Virus record (IMG/VR): IMGVR_UViG_3300021373_002579 | Coordinates: 1-25,413 of that record | Strand: one strand, 5' to 3' | Source of the DNA: a virus | Length of the DNA stretch: 25,413 nucleotides | In this document: one piece after another, positions 16,316 through 22,627 of the stretch | How positions within the stretch are numbered: position 1 is the first letter of the stretch | How the letters are laid out: each line of letters starts with the position of its first letter | The notes under the pieces: generated by a model | Told to the model about the DNA's origin: nothing | Databases searched by the model: none | Seen by the model: only the letters and a program-made list of their open reading frames with translations | Position numbers and translations under genes: made by a program

Positions 16316-17699
16316 GTATAGATTTAATATCAACCCTAATGACAGATATCTCAACATACCAATTGAGATAAAAACCGACATGCTTGGGAGAGATGATTTG
16401 GTGGATAAGTATGAGGAAGAGGTACTACAAGAAGTAATTAATCCAATAGAGGATTTTGAAGTAACAAGATATACGCATAAAGATTGGATAAAAAATAATG
16501 AGATACAGTCATCTATTGAGTACGAGTTTTATTTCTACAATAGAAATACGGATATAGTAAATGAAACATCAACGTCAACGGCAATTTATGTAAATGATTA
16601 TAAATTTACTGAAAACCCTAATTTTAGTGGTGAATGTTTTACTGATGCAGAAATTTATTACGGAGCAAACTCTTTTAAAAGAAGTTTCTTTAAACTTGAT
16701 TTTTATGACACGACAGATAGTGAAACACAACAACTGTATTTATCACTAATTTTACCAACACAGCAGGGAAAGACTAGAAGTTCAGATACCGACCCGATAA
16801 TATCGAATCCATTTGTAAATGGACCCACACAAAGTGAGCAAGTCCCATCAGGTGGTTTTGGTTCAGGATTAAAAGAAATGGTTGAAGACAATAATCAATC
16901 ACTTGAGATAGATTCCAATATGATTTTTAACGATTCATATAAGGCCATATTTACAAGTTGTAGTTCATTTACAATAGAAAGGTATTTGGAGATAAATATG
17001 TATTTAGATGAGATACAACCAATTAATAATAATGTTAGTATAGATTGGCAAGGAACATGTTATGAGTTGACTAGTGTTGATACACAAGTGGTAATATCGG
17101 ACCCACCACTAACAGAATATATTGATAGTTTTAATCAGTTTGATATTGGTGACTGTGGATGTATACCACCGTCACCGACACCGACACCATCATCTTCAGG
17201 ACTACCACCACCTTTACCACCATGGCCACCAGCACCGTCACCATCAATAACACCTACACCTTCTATTTCACAACAAACTGAAGGTTCGGGGGGTGAGATA
17301 AATAATAACCCACAAGGTACAGGTCAAGGAGAAACGTCATCTCCTATTATTGCTCCACCAAATGTACAAATTAGAAAACCTAATTTCTTATTAGATTTTA
17401 TTGGTGATAAAGAAGGTTATTTTATTTATTGGTTAAAGAATCCAAATTATATAGATATTGATACTTTCTATATGAGTGCAAAATTCTTTAATGCTAAGAC
17501 AGGACAATTTAGTAGATTTTTAAATAAAAGGCAAACTTCATTATCGGAGAGATTCACCTTTGACAAATCTAAGTTTTTCTACTACAAAGTTCAGTTAGAC
17601 ACCGACAATTATGTATATGAAGTTTTAGATTCAGAAACTAATCAAAGAGTTGGTACAAATGCTGAGATAAAATGGTTTGAGTATATGAATCCATCATGA
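16308..17699 (+). CDS. Tail-region protein with cysteine half-module and Pro-rich linker
   Basis: The function is not recognised. GTG at 16308 (giving MNKYRFN) is chosen; TTG at 16299 would add three residues and lengthen the overlap with the previous gene to 17 bases. Three parts are visible: an N-terminal region of about 240 residues; a short cysteine motif with G249-T-C-Y at one end and D282-C-G-C285 at the other; and a Pro/Ser/Thr linker (about 287-321, including PPSPTPTPSSSG and PPWPPAPSPS). A C-terminal domain of about 100 residues (EGYFIYWLKNP) follows. The CY...CxC motif plus linker resembles the repeats of the last gene of the window, so the two proteins may share building blocks. 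Its stop overlaps the next ATG (ATGA). It is probably a tail or fibre part. Confidence 0.8.
   Translation: MNKYRFNINPNDRYLNIPIEIKTDMLGRDDLVDKYEEEVLQEVINPIEDFEVTRYTHKDWIKNNEIQSSIEYEFYFYNRNTDIVNETSTSTAIYVNDYKFTENPNFSGECFTDAEIYYGANSFKRSFFKLDFYDTTDSETQQLYLSLILPTQQGKTRSSDTDPIISNPFVNGPTQSEQVPSGGFGSGLKEMVEDNNQSLEIDSNMIFNDSYKAIFTSCSSFTIERYLEINMYLDEIQPINNNVSIDWQGTCYELTSVDTQVVISDPPLTEYIDSFNQFDIGDCGCIPPSPTPTPSSSGLPPPLPPWPPAPSPSITPTPSISQQTEGSGGEINNNPQGTGQGETSSPIIAPPNVQIRKPNFLLDFIGDKEGYFIYWLKNPNYIDIDTFYMSAKFFNAKTGQFSRFLNKRQTSLSERFTFDKSKFFYYKVQLDTDNYVYEVLDSETNQRVGTNAEIKWFEYMNPS
17166..17270 (+). repeat. Low-complexity Pro/Ser/Thr linker
   Basis: The DNA is made mostly of CCA, CCG, ACA, ACC and TCA codons and encodes a Pro-rich flexible linker inside the gene at 16308. 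It is less regular than the linkers in the final gene and contains no perfect tandem copies. Confidence 0.8.
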
Positions 17700-18766
17700 A
17701 TGAAGAAAAATATTTTATAAAGATATCACCTGAATCGTTAAAGAGTGATGTTTTTGAAAAAACATATAGTGGTAATACGTTTGGAGTGTACTCTGCGATG
17801 ACACAAGTCTTATCAGGGGGAACTAACGGAAGTAGTCTTTTGACAGGACTTACAATACCGATAGTTTTTAAACAGACTTTTGATGATATTGGATTTTACA
17901 GTGGTTTTGACGGATTTATTTTACAAAAAGATGTTGTAAGTAATTTCTCAGTAAGTGGTGATAGTACAAATCAGTATACTATAAAGATGTATAATACTGC
18001 TGACGAGTTTAAAAAGTTCTTAAAACTATCAACGTATGAAATAGATTGGGGTGATGGTACAATAGAACCTTTTACTGCAGTTTTTCCTGACTACATGGTA
18101 CATAATTATCCACCACTGAGTGCCAATTATACAATAAAACTTACACAGAGAAATCCATGGGGTGTTACTAATATTGAAAAAAAGGTTACGATACCTAACA
18201 CACCAGTTGAGATAAATAACAGTCCTAACGAAGTTACTTTTACACCACAGTCTGGTAATTGGGCAAATGTTTCATTTAACGCTAACTATATTTTTGACGG
18301 TGACGCGAACAATACGGTAGACGCTCAGGTAGTGGGTGGTTCTTTTACTATTACGGGATATACATCATCTAAATTAACGGAGTTAAAATTATATGGACCG
18401 ACAAAATACGATACATCTGTAGTAGTAAAAAGAAAAAATGAGAATTACGGTAGGGTTACTGAGATAACAGATTCATATACTGCATATACAATACAAGATG
18501 TAAACTATTTTGATTACCCAAATGGTAAAACAATATATATCATGGAATCTAGTGGATTAACTAGTGATATGATAACGGCAGAACCGATTACTAAAGAAGA
18601 AGTATTATTTGGTGTAGTATCGTCGCCAGAAATACAATCACAAATATTTATAGATAGAGGTAAAAACTCGGCATTCGAAGGAATACAGAGACTCGGAGAA
18701 GTTGATAACATTGGAGACTTAGTATCTTATGGATACGGTTTCTTTAAAATAAAAGAACAAGAATAA
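17696..18766 (+). CDS. Tail-region protein with PKD-like Ig fold
   Basis: The specific role is not recognised. Residues about 90-168 look like a PKD-type immunoglobulin-like domain: YEIDWGDGT (residues 114-122) carries the typical WGDG turn, followed by H136 and a closing strand region YTIKLTQRNPWGVTNIEKKVTI. Such domains are common in phage tail and capsid decorations and in surface adhesins, where they help binding. The segment after it (about 171-235) may be a second beta domain. The C-terminal end is YGYGFFKIKEQE. It is 356 aa with no signal peptide, membrane segment or cysteine cluster. It starts in an ATGA overlap with the preceding gene and ends one base before the next ATG, so it is part of a tightly coupled tail operon. 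Confidence 0.8.
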   Translation: MNEEKYFIKISPESLKSDVFEKTYSGNTFGVYSAMTQVLSGGTNGSSLLTGLTIPIVFKQTFDDIGFYSGFDGFILQKDVVSNFSVSGDSTNQYTIKMYNTADEFKKFLKLSTYEIDWGDGTIEPFTAVFPDYMVHNYPPLSANYTIKLTQRNPWGVTNIEKKVTIPNTPVEINNSPNEVTFTPQSGNWANVSFNANYIFDGDANNTVDAQVVGGSFTITGYTSSKLTELKLYGPTKYDTSVVVKRKNENYGRVTEITDSYTAYTIQDVNYFDYPNGKTIYIMESSGLTSDMITAEPITKEEVLFGVVSSPEIQSQIFIDRGKNSAFEGIQRLGEVDNIGDLVSYGYGFFKIKEQE

Positions 18767-18767
18767 A

Positions 18768-19676
18768 ATGGCGTTAGGTACATACGGAACAACAAGACCA
18801 TCAGATATGTCTCCCGAAGATGTGGAGATAATACTGAATTACACACCCTCAAGAGACGTTACTAATGATTTTGAGTTAAAGAAACTAAACGCTTCAGATG
18901 TTTTAACACCATATTTTCATAACGCAGACACGGGTGGAAATGCTGATGTTGAAATACTCGGAGGTATGTACAATCTCAAACTACCTGCCGATGAGTTTAA
19001 TGAGATTGGTATCTACACATTATATATTAGACCTGTAGAGATAAGAACAACGATAACTGACTGCGGTGTTTTATCTGCGTTACCCAACGTCAAAGGGGTT
19101 ATTGTGGACTTGAATCAGGTACCTGCACAATATAGAAATAGGTTTGTAAATCAAGGTTTAGTAGGTCATAGAATTGAGTACCTAAATGATGATGGTAGTA
19201 AAATAACTAATTTTTATAGAATTATTACTTCATCATTTTACTGTGAACCTGTAGTTACAAACCTAACTAATTCATCTCAAAAATCGATAAGATATCGTTA
19301 TGTTGAAAGTGGTAGTGATTTGTTATTTTGTACTGTATCGCCGGCAAGTGCTCCATCTAATAAGCCAAATGCGACTCCATTTATAGGTCAACCAAACCAA
19401 AACATTATAATAACTAATACATTCTTTAATCCGATAAGTGTTGAAATTGAAATGGCGGAACACGATATAGATACATTAGCAATTGCACTTTACGGTAACC
19501 AAACTAAATCAATTGAAGATGGTGTTTACACTCTATATGATAGAGACCTTAACATATACAAACAATACAACCTTTATGAGATTCGTGATGAGTTTAATAA
19601 TCTACTTTATGAGGTACGTCAGGACCGAGGAGGTAACATAGACTTTAGTAAGAACTTTACAAACATCACAGGGTAA
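18768..19676 (+). CDS. Unrecognised 302-aa tail-region protein
   Basis: I do not recognise a named family. The protein looks well folded: a polar N-terminus with MSPEDVEIILNYTPSRDV, then a compact region with LGGMYNLKLPADEF and IGIYTLYIRPVEI (about 65-92), then DCGVLSALPNVKGVIVD, and a C-terminal region ending in NLLYEVRQDRGG. The alternation suggests mostly beta structure. It lacks membrane segments, a signal peptide and repeats. It lies directly before the gp7-like gene, whose ATG shares one base with this stop (TAATG), so both are probably made in fixed proportion. A baseplate wedge or adaptor role similar in place to T4 gp53 or gp8 is possible, but I see no sequence signature for either. 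Confidence 0.8.
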   Translation: MALGTYGTTRPSDMSPEDVEIILNYTPSRDVTNDFELKKLNASDVLTPYFHNADTGGNADVEILGGMYNLKLPADEFNEIGIYTLYIRPVEIRTTITDCGVLSALPNVKGVIVDLNQVPAQYRNRFVNQGLVGHRIEYLNDDGSKITNFYRIITSSFYCEPVVTNLTNSSQKSIRYRYVESGSDLLFCTVSPASAPSNKPNATPFIGQPNQNIIITNTFFNPISVEIEMAEHDIDTLAIALYGNQTKSIEDGVYTLYDRDLNIYKQYNLYEIRDEFNNLLYEVRQDRGGNIDFSKNFTNITG

Positions 19677-22627
19677 TGGCGGACAACAAATATAGATATC
19701 CACCGGCTCCCCCTAACGCTAGGGGGACTTTTTCAGATGAACTTGTCGGTTTTCAATTAATCGATGGTGGAGGTCTTACGCAAGGTAACTTTGAATTTAG
19801 TACTAATGTTGTTGAAAAGGTAAATAGAAAATTCGACACAGGTGTTTTTTCAGAACCGATATCACTTAATGATTTAGACTTTAATAGTTTAGAGGAATCT
19901 AAATTGGTAATGGCTAAGAACTTTAAAGTCTACCCAAATTTTGACATATCTAAAGTCACTAATTTCTCGATATATGGTTCAATAAGAAAAAGGTTCTCAG
20001 CTTCTGTTACAAAGATAATAAATTACTTCCCTGCAGGTATACAGGTTGATAAGATTTATTATGGATTAACAACTGGATATACTGCATATAACATTGATTA
20101 TGATGATGTTGAAGGTTTAACTACTTTTGATATTGATGTGGCAAGATTTAAGAATAATTTTGATATTGATTATTCTGAAAACGCGGATAGAAATATTTCT
20201 GTTAGACCGATGGAGGTTAGTCCACTTAGGAATTTGACAAGAAATTTTTTAAAATACTCACTATTTTTTAGTGATTTAGAAAAAGAATATAAGTTTGTAG
20301 ATTTTGACCCATCACCTAGATTATCTGCGGGTACTGTTACAATTGTTGTTGAAGGTAACCCATTTAGTGGTGAGCAAGAGTCTACTAGGTCTATTATATT
20401 AAAACCTAATAAAATAGAGACTGAAAAGGCTTTTAAAGACCCATTCGACGAAGTTGAGGATTTCTTAATTAATAGAATGGTATCGCCAAAATACACCGCT
20501 GATTTTCAGTTTATGAGGGAAGGTGAAGATGGTAAATTTTACAAAACTAAACAAAAAGTAACATGGCCATTAGATGGTTTTTGGAACTTAGATATAAGAA
20601 CTGATAGTTTTGATAGTTATCTTGAGCAATTAAATATAATTGCTGATGATATAGATGAGTTTAGGTCAGACTTAATTTCTAGATTTTTAACAACAGGGGC
20701 ATTTAAAGACTTTGACACTCAGAGTCAAAAAGTAGAAAAAGTCTTACAACTTTACGGAAGAAGTTTTGATGAAACAAAAAAATTCATTGATGCTTTAGCA
20801 TTTATGAACTCAGTAAATTATACGGTAAAAGACGATATTCCGTCACAACTATTACAAAACTTAGCCGAGACGTTAGGTTGGGATACAAATATTTCAATGA
20901 TAACGAACGAGGATTTCTTAAAGAGTGTTTTTGGGGACGGTGAAAAGTCGGCGTTTACAGGTCAAAGTAGAGCCAAAACACCCACCGAACTTGACCAACA
21001 ATACTACAGAAATCTAATTTTAAACTCAGCATACCTGTTTAAATCTAAAGGTACTCGAAGGTCTATTGAGTCTTTGATGAGAATGATAGGTGCGCCTGAA
21101 GCGTTGATAGAATTTAATGAGACGATATATCTTGCGGACGGACCTATTAACATCGAAAGATTTAATGAAGAATATGCTACTATAACAGGAGGTACAAAAA
21201 CAACAGAAACACCAGTATTAAATCCAAACGTTACATTTAGCTTTGAAGGTGTTCAATACACGGGTTTCACAACTGAGTTATCGATAACTTCAGTTGACTC
21301 TACAAGGGATGATTATCCTATAGACGAGTACGGTTACCCTAAGGCGATGACACCTACGGAAGATATTTTCTTTGAAAAAGGCGCGGGTTGGTATGAACAG
21401 ACACCTGAACACAGGTCACCTGAACAAGTTGATGTTAGTGGTTCAGTATTTACAGGTCAAAATCCTGACGTGCAGACTGTATTAGAGCCATTTACTTATG
21501 GTGAGAAATACTTTGATAGGTTTAGACATTTCCCATATATGGATTTAGGGTTTGGTATTACGACTGTTAAAGACAACAACAAATCGTGGACAGACAACGA
21601 GTTAGGTTTGAGAAGAAACACTCAAGCGGGTTATGACGCACATTATATCGTTAATGACGAAAGATTAGTATTGAATAGAAAAAATATAGACTTAAGTCTT
21701 AATATGGGTCAAGGTATAATATATGACATATGGACAATGTCAAAAAAATATGATTACCCATTCCCATCTACAGGACTTACATCACCATATCCATATCCTA
21801 AAGGGGTTGACTGGACAGTAATTAATCCAAAGCCAAAAGAAAAAACTTTTTTTGAATTCGCTCAGTCATTCTATCGTAATATGATTAACGTTAGAAATCG
21901 ACAAACAATAACTGATGGTAAGGGAGGAGGTTACCCAACACTACAATCAGTATATTGGAAATATTTACAGTCGGAAGAAAATGTAGGTATACCATCTAAT
22001 AAATACACATACCAAAAAATGATTGATTTCACAAATGGAATTGGTGATTATTGGATGAAACTTGTTGAACAGATGATACCTGCATCTACCATATGGATGG
22101 GTGGTCAAAAAATGGAGAATAATGTCTTACAAAGACAAAAGGTTGTTTGGAGACGACAGAGAGGGTGTGTATTAGTACCTATACCCTGTATACCATGTAC
22201 TTTTTCTGGACAACTATTAGGTGCGGATTGTGTAACACAAACACTTACCTGTGATATCGGTCTTACTAATCCACAAACAACATTAATTAACAGTATTAAT
22301 AGTGCGATTTCAAATGAAGGGTACAACATAAGTGATTGTGTTCTTAATACATTAACTAGTTTATGGTATGTCGATATAAGATTGAGCGGTACTTTATTGA
22401 GAAAGGACTTATTCTACACTGGTTATGGAGGGGGTGATTACCCATCAAATCAACTATGGATTGCGGCTGTAGAAAATTCGTTATCTAATTTATCTCAGGA
22501 AGGTTTAGGTTATGAAATCGATGGGACTGAGATAACAGTGTCAAATATAGGGTGTAATAATGATTTTACTAATAAAAGTTTGCAAATAAATGTAGGTGTT
22601 AATATAAGTATTAATTGTACATCATGA
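19676..22627 (+). CDS. Baseplate wedge protein, P2 gpI/gp7-like
   Basis: This 983-aa protein is probably the third wedge subunit, equivalent to P2 gpI, T4 gp7 and Afp12. The support is a central region like phage tail protein I: helical residues about 310-400 with DDIPSQLLQNLAETLGWD, then YYRNLILNSAYLFKSKGTRR (443-462) and MIGAPEALIEFNE (470-482), matching the family pattern of a helix, a KGT turn and a G...E ending. A later conserved-looking stretch, YWMKLVEQMIPASTIWMGG, precedes a basic end (VVWRRQRG, 823-830). From C831 (CVLVPIPCIPC) to the end comes a cysteine-containing extension of about 150 residues of unknown role. gp25- and gp6-like genes in the same operon support the call, although five genes intervene. 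The stop overlaps the next start (ATGA). Confidence 0.6.
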   Translation: MADNKYRYPPAPPNARGTFSDELVGFQLIDGGGLTQGNFEFSTNVVEKVNRKFDTGVFSEPISLNDLDFNSLEESKLVMAKNFKVYPNFDISKVTNFSIYGSIRKRFSASVTKIINYFPAGIQVDKIYYGLTTGYTAYNIDYDDVEGLTTFDIDVARFKNNFDIDYSENADRNISVRPMEVSPLRNLTRNFLKYSLFFSDLEKEYKFVDFDPSPRLSAGTVTIVVEGNPFSGEQESTRSIILKPNKIETEKAFKDPFDEVEDFLINRMVSPKYTADFQFMREGEDGKFYKTKQKVTWPLDGFWNLDIRTDSFDSYLEQLNIIADDIDEFRSDLISRFLTTGAFKDFDTQSQKVEKVLQLYGRSFDETKKFIDALAFMNSVNYTVKDDIPSQLLQNLAETLGWDTNISMITNEDFLKSVFGDGEKSAFTGQSRAKTPTELDQQYYRNLILNSAYLFKSKGTRRSIESLMRMIGAPEALIEFNETIYLADGPINIERFNEEYATITGGTKTTETPVLNPNVTFSFEGVQYTGFTTELSITSVDSTRDDYPIDEYGYPKAMTPTEDIFFEKGAGWYEQTPEHRSPEQVDVSGSVFTGQNPDVQTVLEPFTYGEKYFDRFRHFPYMDLGFGITTVKDNNKSWTDNELGLRRNTQAGYDAHYIVNDERLVLNRKNIDLSLNMGQGIIYDIWTMSKKYDYPFPSTGLTSPYPYPKGVDWTVINPKPKEKTFFEFAQSFYRNMINVRNRQTITDGKGGGYPTLQSVYWKYLQSEENVGIPSNKYTYQKMIDFTNGIGDYWMKLVEQMIPASTIWMGGQKMENNVLQRQKVVWRRQRGCVLVPIPCIPCTFSGQLLGADCVTQTLTCDIGLTNPQTTLINSINSAISNEGYNISDCVLNTLTSLWYVDIRLSGTLLRKDLFYTGYGGGDYPSNQLWIAAVENSLSNLSQEGLGYEIDGTEITVSNIGCNNDFTNKSLQINVGVNISINCTS

